From positions 1 to 6,019 of the forward strand of contig CAMOEQ010000028.1 in assembly GCA_946612405.1 (NCBI GenBank): a stretch of DNA of 6,019 nt. The letters run 5' to 3'. The translations under genes and the position numbers were made by a program. Positions 1 through 6,019 of this stretch are shown here, one piece after another; positions within the stretch are counted from its first letter, which is position 1, and each line of letters starts with the position of its first letter. A model generated the notes under the pieces. That model saw nothing but the letters and a program-made list of their open reading frames with translations, searched no databases and was not told the origin of the DNA. This DNA is from an uncultured Erysipelotrichaceae bacterium (GTDB lineage Bacteria; Bacillota_I; Bacilli_A; RFN20; CAG-826).

Positions 1-708
1 AAAAGTGAAAAAGAAGGAAGACAAGTCTTTTATGGAGCAATGGTTGCTGAAGGAATAATCGCTTTAATTTGGGCTGCTGCGGCAATGGCTTATTTTAAAG
101 TTAATACCACCGACGGATGGGGACAGTTAAATTCACTTGGAGGTAACTCAAGTTCAGTTAACGAAATTGCTAAAGGCGTTTTAGGACCTGTTGGTACAGT
201 TTTAGCAATTGTCGGTGTTGTCATATGTCCTATCACTAGTGGAGATACTGCTTTAAGAAGCTGTCGACTCATTATTGGTGAATGGTTTAAAGTAGATCAA
301 GCAAAGATTAAGAATAGATTAATTTTAACCGCTCCATTATTCGCAGCAGTTATCGGAATAAGTCTTTGGAATTTCTTATCGCCAAATAATTTTAATGTTT
401 TGTGGCGTTGGTTCGCTTGGTCAAATCAAGCTTTAGCGGCCATTAGTCTATGGGTGGCAACTGGATATCTTTATGATACGAAGAAGAGTAGATTCATATC
501 TCTATTTACGGCAATTCCAGCTATATTTATGACCGCAGTAGTTACAACTTATTTATTAGCAGAGCCAAAACTCGCTTTAGGTCGATACATTCCATATAAT
601 GTCTCGGTTATTGTTGGTATTTCTATTACTTTAGTAATAGCAGGTTTCTATATCTTTAAATTGGTTACTAAAAAGAATGATCATTTATTAGATCAAAATA
701 GTCTTTAG
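1..708 (+). CDS. cstA: Carbon starvation protein CstA, C-terminal part (5'-truncated by window edge)
   Basis: This is the C-terminal 235 residues of a CstA-family inner-membrane transporter. The frame is open from base 1, so the start lies outside the window; the ATG at 40 is an internal Met. Family-typical segments are visible: MVAEGIIALIWAAAAMA (residues 14-30), the conserved LGPVGTVLAIVGVVICPITS stretch followed by GDTALRSCRLIIGE, and LWRWFAWSNQALAAISLW. About six hydrophobic segments can be counted, ending in a short Lys-rich cytoplasmic tail. Characterised members (E. coli CstA, BtsT) take up pyruvate and have been linked to peptide use during carbon starvation; the substrate here is not determined. 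The reading frame is intact to the TAG stop, and a hairpin terminator follows 38 bases later, so it is not co-transcribed by design with the next operon. Family assignment is very secure. Confidence 0.95.
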   Translation, partial: KSEKEGRQVFYGAMVAEGIIALIWAAAAMAYFKVNTTDGWGQLNSLGGNSSSVNEIAKGVLGPVGTVLAIVGVVICPITSGDTALRSCRLIIGEWFKVDQAKIKNRLILTAPLFAAVIGISLWNFLSPNNFNVLWRWFAWSNQALAAISLWVATGYLYDTKKSRFISLFTAIPAIFMTAVVTTYLLAEPKLALGRYIPYNVSVIVGISITLVIAGFYIFKLVTKKNDHLLDQNSL

Positions 709-745
709 AAAATGTCGCTAAATATCGAAAAGAATAAAGATAATG

Positions 746-770
746 GGCACGGAAATTCTGTGCCTTTTTT
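746..770 (+). terminator. Rho-independent terminator of cstA
   Basis: A 7-bp stem, GGCACGG paired with CTGTGCC (one G-U pair), encloses the loop AAATT and is followed directly by six T residues (765-770). It is the only GC-rich hairpin in the gap, lies 38 nt after the cstA stop, and precedes the transporter promoter region. This is the classic form of an intrinsic terminator. Confidence 0.9.
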
Positions 771-783
771 ATAACATAATATT

Positions 784-817
784 TTGACTATCAATTATTG
801 TTATATTGTTTTACAAT
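784..817 (+). promoter_or_regulatory. Probable promoter region of the nucleoside transporter operon (elements ambiguous)
   Basis: A promoter is expected between the cstA terminator and the first operon gene, and this AT-rich stretch is the only space. TTGACT (784-789) is a good -35 hexamer. The best -10-like hexamers are TATATT (802-807) and TACAAT (812-817), but they sit 12 and 22 bp from it, neither being the usual 16-18 bp. If TACAAT is the -10, transcription would begin at or very near the ATG at 824, giving a leaderless or near-leaderless mRNA. The location is well supported by context; the exact elements are not. Confidence 0.4.
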
Positions 818-820
818 ATA
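802..820. promoter_or_regulatory. Perfect inverted repeat, candidate operator
   Basis: TATATTGT, a TTT spacer, and ACAATATA form a perfect 8-bp inverted repeat ending 3 bases before the start codon of the binding-protein gene and covering the possible -10 hexamers. The core at 806-816 fits the TNGTNNNACNA half-site pattern described for FadR-type GntR regulators. A bound repressor here would block transcription. No regulator gene is present in the window, so the regulator is unknown. In an AT-rich genome a palindrome of this sort can arise by chance, but its placement and perfect symmetry favour a function. Confidence 0.45.
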
Positions 821-823
821 TTC

Positions 824-1945
824 ATGAAGAAAATAGTCATTGCCTTTCTTCTAACCACGTTAGCCTTTTTTAGTGTCGTTTTTGGTTTAAATGCTATACC
901 AAGTGATAAAGATGACGTTTTTAAAGTGGCGATGGTGACTGACTTTTCTGATGTTAACGATGCCTCTTTTAATCAAGCTTGTTATGAAGGCGCGAAAGAA
1001 TGGGCTTCTAAAAATAATGCAAAATTCAATTATTATAAGCCAAGCGATATTTCTTTAGCAGAACGTATAAAATCTATTAATTTAGCAATCGATAGAGGTT
1101 ATAACGTTATTTTGTGTCCTGGTTATGCTCTTGGTGAACCAATAGCAGAAGTCGCCCCAAAACATCCTGATGTTCAATTCATTGGCTTAGATATTTCTCC
1201 AGATGATTTCCCAAGTGACTTTACTCTTCCTAGTAACGTCGTTGTTTATAATTATCATGAAGAAATCGCTGGCTATTTAGCGGGTTATGGAATCGTAAAA
1301 GAAGGTTTTACAAGACTAGGATATTTAGGTGGAATACCTGGCTCTGCTGTCATTCGTTTTGGTTATGGCTATGTCCAAGGAATAGATGAAGCCGCTAAAG
1401 AGACTAAAACCAATATCGATATTCAATATGTTTATGGCGGTCAATTCTTTGGCGATAGCGAAATATATAAATACATTGATAACTGGTATAAAGTAAATAA
1501 GACCGAAGTCGTTTTTTCTTGTGGTGGAAGTATATATACTTCAGTAGCCTTATCCGCCAAAGAAAATAATGGTTATATGATTGGCGTTGATAGCGATCAA
1601 TCTTACATTATCGACAAAGATTATAAAGAAGGAATATGCATCACAAGTGCGATGAAAGGAATTAAACAAACTGTCATCGATAAACTTGAAGAATTATATA
1701 AAAATGATTATTTAGATAATGGCATTTATTATCTAGGTTTAGTTTCTAGTGAAAATCCTGAACTTAATTACGTTCAACTTCCTCTTGAAACTTGGAGAAT
1801 GAAAAATTTCACAATCGAAGATTATAAAGAATTGGTTCGTGAGATTATGGATGGAAGTAAAACTGTCTCTTCTGATATTTCTAGTTTCCCTAACATCGAA
1901 GTAAGCGAATATACCAATTTTGAATATAAAGGCTCGATTAAATAA
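824..1945 (+). CDS. nupN: BMP-family nucleoside-binding protein of ABC transporter (PnrA/NupN-like)
   Basis: This 373-residue protein is the extracellular substrate-binding component of a nucleoside ABC importer. It has a basic start (MKK) and a hydrophobic signal/anchor segment at residues 4-22. The BMP/PnrA fold follows: VAMVTDFSD at 35-43, then the ligand-pocket motif DASFNQ at 46-51, whose Phe and Asn correspond to purine-contacting residues in PnrA-type proteins. After these come PGYALGEPIAEVAPKHPDVQ (99-118), the EIAGYLAG motif (147-154), RFGYGYVQG (178-186) and GVDSDQ (254-259). I chose the ATG at 824 over an in-frame TTG at 806 because it begins directly with the Lys-rich signal sequence; the extra residues MFYNIF would sit inside the palindrome. 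Neither start has a Shine-Dalgarno site. Oddly, there is no lipobox Cys; the first Cys is residue 53, in the mature domain. It leads the operon, 2 bases before the ATPase gene. Family secure; the exact nucleoside is inferred. Confidence 0.92.
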   Translation: MKKIVIAFLLTTLAFFSVVFGLNAIPSDKDDVFKVAMVTDFSDVNDASFNQACYEGAKEWASKNNAKFNYYKPSDISLAERIKSINLAIDRGYNVILCPGYALGEPIAEVAPKHPDVQFIGLDISPDDFPSDFTLPSNVVVYNYHEEIAGYLAGYGIVKEGFTRLGYLGGIPGSAVIRFGYGYVQGIDEAAKETKTNIDIQYVYGGQFFGDSEIYKYIDNWYKVNKTEVVFSCGGSIYTSVALSAKENNGYMIGVDSDQSYIIDKDYKEGICITSAMKGIKQTVIDKLEELYKNDYLDNGIYYLGLVSSENPELNYVQLPLETWRMKNFTIEDYKELVREIMDGSKTVSSDISSFPNIEVSEYTNFEYKGSIK

Positions 1946-1947
1946 TT

Positions 1948-3570
1948 ATGAACGAAACCTATGCGATTGAAATGCTTAATATCACCAAAAGATTTGGGAA
2001 TATTTTAGCAAACGATCATATTAATATTCGCCTTAAAAAAGGTCATATATTGGCGCTTTGCGGGGAAAATGGGGCTGGTAAATCTACTTTAATGTCCATT
2101 CTTTTTGGTCTATATGAACCAGATGAAGGAATAATAAAAAAAGATGGAAAAGAAGTTAAGATTTCTAATCCAAACGATGCGACTAAATTAAATATTGGAA
2201 TGGTTCATCAACACTTTAAATTAATCGACACCTTTAGCGTGCTTCAAAACATTATTTTAGGAGATGAAACCTTAAAAGAATATAAAGAGAACTTAAATGT
2301 ATTTAAGAAATGTTTCAATTATTTAAATAAAAAGGTTTTAAAAATTATCGATTATAAAAAAGCTCGTGAAGAAGTAAATAAGATAATTGAACGTTATGAT
2401 TTACATGTTGATTTAGATAAAAAAGTCAAAGATATTTCGGTGGAAATGCAACAAAAAGTTGAAATCATCAAGATGCTTTATCGAAAGAATGATATTTTAA
2501 TATTTGATGAACCAACTGCAGTTTTAACTGAGCAAGAAATCCAAGATTTCCTCCAAATCCTTTTAAATTTGAAAAAAGAAGGTAAATCCATCATCTTTAT
2601 TTCTCATAAATTAAATGAATTATTCGCTGTTTGTGATGAAATTACGGTTATTAGAAAAGGCGAATATATCGACACTTTCGAAATTAAAGATACAAACAAA
2701 GAAGAAATCTCTGCTTTAATGGTCGGAAGAAAAATCAATTTAAATAGTGTTAAAGAATATAACAGGACCAAAGGAGAAGTCTTAAGAGTCGAACATTTAA
2801 CGATGATTGACCCTGATAGTAAAAAGATAATTGTTAATGATGTTTCATTCAATGTTAGAAAAGGTGAAATCGTCACTTTAGCAGGTATTGATGGTAATGG
2901 ACAACAAGAAGTCATCTATGGCATCACTGGTCTAAAGAAAACTCATGATGGTAAGATTTTATTAAATAACAAAGATATCTCATCGTTCTCTATAAGAGAA
3001 AAGATTAAAGCAGGTCTTTCTCATATTCCAGAAGATAGACATAAATATGGCTTAGTTTTAGATTATTCAATTTATGAAAACACTGTTTTGGATAGATATT
3101 ATGAAAAGCAATTTTCAAAATGTTTATTTTTAAATCAAAAATCAATCAATAAATATGGTGATGAATTGATTACTAAATACGATATTCGTTCAAGCGGCGA
3201 TGGCAATACGATTGTTAGAAGCATGTCGGGTGGCAATCAACAAAAGATTATCATTGCTCGTGAAATTGAGCGTGACACCGATTTATTAATTGCTGTTCAA
3301 CCTACTCGCGGTTTAGATATTGGGGCTATTGAAAATATTCATGAACTTTTGCTTAAGCAAAGGGAAGAAAATAAAGCCATCCTACTCGTTTCATTAGAAC
3401 TTGATCAAGTATTCACTTTATCAGATCGAATTTTAGTTATGTATGAAGGAGAAATCGTCGGTGAATTCACTCCAAAAACAATTAATAGAGAAACATTAGG
3501 TTTATATATGTCTGGCGCTAAAAAAGATAAAGTAAATGCAATTAGGGAGAATAAACATGTCCAAAATTAA
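1948..3570 (+). CDS. nupO: Nucleoside ABC transporter, double ATP-binding protein (NupO-like)
   Basis: This 540-residue cytoplasmic protein has two fused ABC ATPase domains and energises the importer. Domain 1 has Walker A GENGAGKST (39-47), Q-loop Q88, signature SVEMQQ (164-169), Walker B with catalytic Glu ILIFDEP (183-189) and H-loop H220. Domain 2 has a degenerate Walker A GIDGNGQQE (313-321, no Lys), an intact signature MSGGNQQK (426-433), a Walker B end AVQPTRGLD (449-457) with Gln for Glu, and SLE (482-484) in place of the switch His. This asymmetric pattern is typical of sugar/nucleoside double ATPases. Unusual points are Glu166 where the family has Gly in signature 1, and a Lys-rich insert around residues 106-134 that makes the protein longer than the roughly 510 residues common in relatives. 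The start fits the family N-terminus (YAIEMLNITKRFG). It has no good SD: an AAAGG lies 15 nt upstream, so translation probably continues from the gene before it, 2 nt away. Confidence 0.95.
   Translation: MNETYAIEMLNITKRFGNILANDHINIRLKKGHILALCGENGAGKSTLMSILFGLYEPDEGIIKKDGKEVKISNPNDATKLNIGMVHQHFKLIDTFSVLQNIILGDETLKEYKENLNVFKKCFNYLNKKVLKIIDYKKAREEVNKIIERYDLHVDLDKKVKDISVEMQQKVEIIKMLYRKNDILIFDEPTAVLTEQEIQDFLQILLNLKKEGKSIIFISHKLNELFAVCDEITVIRKGEYIDTFEIKDTNKEEISALMVGRKINLNSVKEYNRTKGEVLRVEHLTMIDPDSKKIIVNDVSFNVRKGEIVTLAGIDGNGQQEVIYGITGLKKTHDGKILLNNKDISSFSIREKIKAGLSHIPEDRHKYGLVLDYSIYENTVLDRYYEKQFSKCLFLNQKSINKYGDELITKYDIRSSGDGNTIVRSMSGGNQQKIIIAREIERDTDLLIAVQPTRGLDIGAIENIHELLLKQREENKAILLVSLELDQVFTLSDRILVMYEGEIVGEFTPKTINRETLGLYMSGAKKDKVNAIRENKHVQN
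3544..3550 (+). promoter_or_regulatory. Ribosome binding site that fixes the permease 1 start
   Basis: AGGGAGA ends 6 nt before the ATG at 3557. An in-frame upstream ATG at 3536 has no such site and would place this SD inside the coding region, so 3557 is the better start. The site itself lies within the end of the ATPase gene. Confidence 0.8.
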
Positions 3571-4696
3571 GGCCTTTTTATCCTCTTTGATAAAAAAAGA
3601 CGCTACTAAAACGGTGGTTACATCTTTGTGGTGCGCTCTTATTGGCTTGGTTTTAGGATTTATAATCCTATTATGCATAAATATTCATGAAGCTGCTCAT
3701 GGAATGGCTTCGATAATGGGCAATTTCTTAATCTTTTCTAGTTCCAGCGATAGACTTAATTATTTTGGTCAAACGCTTGCTAAAAGCGCGCCTTTAATCG
3801 CGATGAGCTTATCAATTTTAGTTTGTTATAAAGCTGGTTTATTTAATTTAGGTGCTTCAGGACAATATTCGATTGCCGCTTTAGTTATTACATTTATGGG
3901 TGTTGGAGCTAATCTACCATGGTTTTTAGTAATGATAGTAGCAATGATATCTGGAGCGCTTTGGTCAATGATCTCTGGTGCTTTAAAAGCATATTTTAAT
4001 GTTAACGAAGTTATTTCAGGTATCATGCTTAACTGGATTGCTTTATATATCGTTAACGGAGTATTAACATCTAGCCCATCCGTTTGGGATTCATCGCATT
4101 CTGAAGCTTTTAAAATAAACAGTGATTCTAATTCATTTATTCCTCAAATCGGATTAGATAAATTATTTGCAGGTAATTCAATTGTGGGCTTTGGAATGAT
4201 TCTTGTTTTAATCGTTGTCGCCATTATTTTCATTCTTTTTAAAAAGACAACAATCGGTTATGAACTTAAAGCGACAGGTTTAAATGGAGATGCTGCTAAT
4301 TATGCTGGTATTAACAAAGTTAAAAACATCTTAATTGCAACCGCTATTTCTGGTGCATTAGCTGGTTTAGCTGCTTCGCTTAATTTGCAAAACGGTTTCA
4401 CCTCTTGGCGACTTTCTTCAACGATTCCGGCCATCGGCTTTCAAGGCATATCATCCGCCTTTTTAGGTGGACTTCATCCAATCGGAATTATCTTTTCTTC
4501 TTATTTTGTCCAGCATATTAGTGATGGTGGTTCGATGATTACCGATTTAGGTTTTGCTCCTGAAGTTTCTTCGATAATTACATCTACCATCATTTATCTA
4601 GCAGGTTTTGTCGCTTTCATTAAAGAAGTTATTCATAAAAACGAGATTAAATTAGAGATTAGAGAAATATCTCGAGATAAGGAGGCTAAAAAATGA
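3557..4696 (+). CDS. nupP: Nucleoside ABC transporter permease 1 (NupP-like, BPD_transp_2 family)
   Basis: This 379-residue integral membrane protein is one of the two permease subunits forming the nucleoside channel. A short basic N-terminus precedes the first membrane helix (about 24-42). The family hallmark GLFNLGASGQ lies at 94-103 and NEVISGIMLNWIALYI at about 150-165. Further hydrophobic segments run to the C-terminus (SGALAGLAASL, GFQGISSAFLGGLHPIGIIF), which ends in a charged cytoplasmic tail. An ATIGYELKATG-like loop (TTIGYELKATGLNGDAANYAG) before the C-terminal helices is the usual ATPase-coupling region. I chose ATG 3557 for its strong SD. It overlaps the ATPase gene by 14 nt and ends in ATGA shared with permease 2, both signs of translational coupling. 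Length and architecture match B. subtilis NupP-type permeases. An HEAAH string at 44-48 is judged coincidental. Confidence 0.93.
   Translation: MSKIKAFLSSLIKKDATKTVVTSLWCALIGLVLGFIILLCINIHEAAHGMASIMGNFLIFSSSSDRLNYFGQTLAKSAPLIAMSLSILVCYKAGLFNLGASGQYSIAALVITFMGVGANLPWFLVMIVAMISGALWSMISGALKAYFNVNEVISGIMLNWIALYIVNGVLTSSPSVWDSSHSEAFKINSDSNSFIPQIGLDKLFAGNSIVGFGMILVLIVVAIIFILFKKTTIGYELKATGLNGDAANYAGINKVKNILIATAISGALAGLAASLNLQNGFTSWRLSSTIPAIGFQGISSAFLGGLHPIGIIFSSYFVQHISDGGSMITDLGFAPEVSSIITSTIIYLAGFVAFIKEVIHKNEIKLEIREISRDKEAKK
4678..4685 (+). promoter_or_regulatory. Strong ribosome binding site for permease 2
   Basis: TAAGGAGG is a near-perfect anti-SD match ending 7 nt before the ATG at 4693, embedded in the last codons of permease 1. 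It is the strongest SD in the window and contrasts with its absence in front of the first two operon genes. Confidence 0.85.
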
Positions 4697-5649
4697 TTAT
4701 TGCTTTATCAACCGTCTCATTTTTATTAGCCTACGCTTGCATTTTAACGATTACTGCTTTAGGTGGCATGCTTTCTGAAAAGAGTGGAACCATTGCTTTA
4801 TCACTTGAAGGATGTATGGCAATTGGAGCACTTTGTTCAGGAATTGTAATGCATCTTCTTCCTGAATCGATGCCTAATCCATTAGCTTTATTAATCGTTA
4901 TAATAACTGCCTTAGTTAGTGGTGGACTCTACGCTCTTCTTTTAGCGGTCGCTTCCATAACATTTAAAGCTGATCAAACTTTAGCCGGAACCGCCTTAAA
5001 TATTTTAAGTACTGCTTTAGCAGTAGTTCTAATTAAATTGATTACTAAAACTGATGCTTTACCCGTTGGTCAATCACGTCTAAATTTCACGAGATTTTAT
5101 GAGATGTTTAATATCGATTTATTTGGTCTACAAGGTGTCAAATTTAATTGGCTAGTTCTCATTGTTTTAGTTTTAATTCCAATCGTATATTTTGTCATTT
5201 ATAAAACTCAATATGGATTAAGGCTTGCAAGCTGTGGAGAAAATCCATCGAGCGCTGATTCACTTGGAATAAATGTCAATAAGACAAGATACATTGGTGT
5301 TATTCTTTCTGGTGTATTTGCTGGTTTTGGTGGACTTCTTTTAATTACGATGAACGCTGAATGGGAATTCGCTAATGGGGCGAACGGTTTTGGCTTCTTA
5401 GCATTAGCCGTTTTAATCTTTGGCCAATGGAAACCTTTATATATCTTCCTAGGAGCGTTCATTTTCTCCGGATTTAAAACTATCTCAGTCATCTTCCCAT
5501 CGATCGATTTTTTAGCGAATTTAGGAATATCATCTTACTTCTATTTAGCGTTACCATACATAGTATGCTTGATTGTTTTAGTCTTTACATCAAAGAAAAA
5601 TGTTGGGCCAAAAGGCTTAGGTCAAGCTTACGATAAAGGTAAACGTTAA
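4693..5649 (+). CDS. nupQ: Nucleoside ABC transporter permease 2 (NupQ-like, BPD_transp_2 family)
   Basis: This 318-residue integral membrane protein is the second permease subunit, partner of the preceding one. The N-terminal helix leads into the family motif ALGGMLSEKSGTIALSLEG (22-40). Several hydrophobic segments follow. The conserved cytoplasmic coupling loop reads YGLRLASCGENPSSADSLGI (about 174-193), followed by RYIGVILSGVFAGFGGLLL. The remaining C-terminal helices end in a basic tail (KKNVGPKGLGQAYDKGKR). The start overlaps the permease 1 stop (ATGA) with a strong SD, so the two subunits are likely made in matched amounts. Length matches the usual 305-320 residues for this subunit. 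It is the last gene of the operon and its TAA overlaps, tail to tail, the stop codon of the minus-strand hydrolase; no separate terminator is evident. Confidence 0.93.
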   Translation: MIIALSTVSFLLAYACILTITALGGMLSEKSGTIALSLEGCMAIGALCSGIVMHLLPESMPNPLALLIVIITALVSGGLYALLLAVASITFKADQTLAGTALNILSTALAVVLIKLITKTDALPVGQSRLNFTRFYEMFNIDLFGLQGVKFNWLVLIVLVLIPIVYFVIYKTQYGLRLASCGENPSSADSLGINVNKTRYIGVILSGVFAGFGGLLLITMNAEWEFANGANGFGFLALAVLIFGQWKPLYIFLGAFIFSGFKTISVIFPSIDFLANLGISSYFYLALPYIVCLIVLVFTSKKNVGPKGLGQAYDKGKR

Positions 5650-6019
5650 TTATTTATAAAATCATTAATTGAATCCATTAATGGATAATTAAGCATATCT
5701 AGCCATTGATCAAGATTAACAATTAAATTAAATAGATGTTTTTTGTCTTCTAAAGAAATATTCTTTTTGTTTTTTAAATAACGACGATATTCTTTGGAAA
5801 TATATTCGTAATAATCTCTTCCTTTTTGAGAATAATAGACAGTTCCATGTCCACGATCAGTAAATCTTTTATAAATTATTCTTTCATTATTGTTAAAGGT
5901 TTTTTGATATAGATCTAAACCAATCTCTATTGGGACGGTTTTATCATCGCTTGAATGGACGATATAAATCTTAGATTTAGAATTTCTAATTCCATCAATA
6001 ACTGATAAAGAATGATATT
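5646..6019 (-). CDS. Alpha/beta hydrolase, C-terminal part (5' end beyond window)
   Basis: On the minus strand a frame open from the right edge codes 123 residues and ends in TAA at 5648-5646. The visible fragment contains KIYIVHSSDDKTVP (residues 16-29), the typical strand plus catalytic-acid loop of serine alpha/beta hydrolases, with Asp25 four residues before Pro as the likely acid. DRGHGTVYYS (54-63) then supplies the likely catalytic His57. The nucleophile Ser elbow would lie in the missing N-terminal part. A helical C-terminal tail rich in Tyr, Lys and Asn ends LDMLNYPLMDSINDFINN, a type of ending I associate with Bacillota hydrolases of the dienelactone hydrolase/acyl-peptidase-like group. 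It is likely a cytoplasmic esterase or peptidase-like enzyme; the substrate is unknown. It is convergent with the transporter operon, overlapping its last gene by 4 bp, and has no evident functional link to it. Confidence 0.82.
   Translation of the reverse strand, partial: YHSLSVIDGIRNSKSKIYIVHSSDDKTVPIEIGLDLYQKTFNNNERIIYKRFTDRGHGTVYYSQKGRDYYEYISKEYRRYLKNKKNISLEDKKHLFNLIVNLDQWLDMLNYPLMDSINDFINN
5665..5692. repeat. AT-rich inverted repeat near the convergent gene ends
   Basis: TTAATT (5665-5670) and AATTAA (5687-5692) flank a perfect 14-base palindrome, ATCCATTAATGGAT (5673-5686), with a 2-nt bulge (GA) on one side. It lies 16 bases past the permease 2 stop, inside the end of the hydrolase gene. 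As RNA it could fold from either strand. It lacks a following T-run on the plus strand and has few G-C pairs, so a terminator role is possible but weak. Confidence 0.35.

Noticed and set aside
712..774. A 20-codon frame (ATG at 712 to TAA at 772) between cstA and the operon
   Set aside because: It has no ribosome binding site, reads straight through the terminator hairpin and its T-run, and resembles nothing recognisable.
806..823. Upstream TTG start for the binding-protein gene, adding MFYNIF
   Set aside because: It has no SD, lies inside the palindrome, and places non-basic residues ahead of a normal MKK signal sequence starting at 824.
2604..2915. 103-residue minus-strand open frame within the ATPase gene, and similar frames at 90-272, 3826-4026 and 5208-5492
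   Set aside because: They lie entirely opposite well-conserved genes, have no start signals and show no recognisable domains; they are shadows of the coding strand.
3536..3556. Upstream ATG start for permease 1, adding seven residues
   Set aside because: The clear SD (3544-3550) lies downstream of it and is correctly spaced for the ATG at 3557.
3686..3700. HEAAH string (HExxH zinc-protease motif) in permease 1, residues 44-48
   Set aside because: It falls just after the first helix, where related permeases have an NPLEAY-like stretch. There is no other metalloprotease feature and the rest of the protein is an ordinary BPD_transp_2 permease, so it is probably coincidence.
1..6019. Possibility that TGA encodes Trp (Mycoplasma/Spiroplasma code)
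   Set aside because: All Trp codons are TGG at conserved positions, and permease 1 ends at a TGA within a coupled ATGA junction, with a perfect SD for the next gene.

Overview
This window holds a complete four-gene ABC importer operon for nucleosides (BMP/Nup type). It lies between the 3' end of a carbon-starvation (CstA) transporter gene on the left and the 3' end of an alpha/beta-hydrolase gene on the opposite strand at the right edge. The DNA is AT-rich, roughly one third G+C by eye. Codons favour A/T in the third position (TTA for Leu, AGA/CGT for Arg). Tryptophan is always TGG, and TGA acts as a genuine stop inside a coupled ATGA junction at 4693-4696. Together with the Bacillus/mollicute-style order of transporter genes, this suggests a low-GC Gram-positive lineage: Bacillota, or an Acholeplasma-like or uncultured mollicute relative that keeps the standard code. 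That placement is inference; there is no marker gene here.

Layout. Bases 1-708 (+) are the C-terminal part of CstA, cut by the window edge. A Rho-independent terminator follows at 746-770. The short gap to 823 carries an AT-rich promoter region with a perfect 8+3+8 inverted repeat (802-820) directly before the transporter operon. The operon runs 824-5649 (+): substrate-binding protein (824-1945), double ATPase (1948-3570), permease 1 (3557-4696) and permease 2 (4693-5649). Gene junctions are +2, -14 and -4 nt, so the genes are almost certainly co-transcribed and partly translationally coupled. From 5646 to the right edge, on the minus strand, lies the C-terminal 123 residues of an alpha/beta hydrolase whose stop codon overlaps the last permease's stop.

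Function. The surface binding protein captures a nucleoside (probably purine) and delivers it to the heterodimeric permease. The double ATPase powers uptake. No nucleoside-catabolising gene (phosphorylase, deaminase, deoC) lies in the window. CstA is an unrelated neighbouring transporter (pyruvate/peptide type) ended by its own terminator.

I see no mobile element, CRISPR array, RNA gene or evidently new system. The main oddities are a binding protein without a lipobox cysteine, start regions of the first two operon genes lacking a Shine-Dalgarno site, the operator-like palindrome, and an extra substitution in the first ABC signature motif that falls in the already degenerate ATP site.
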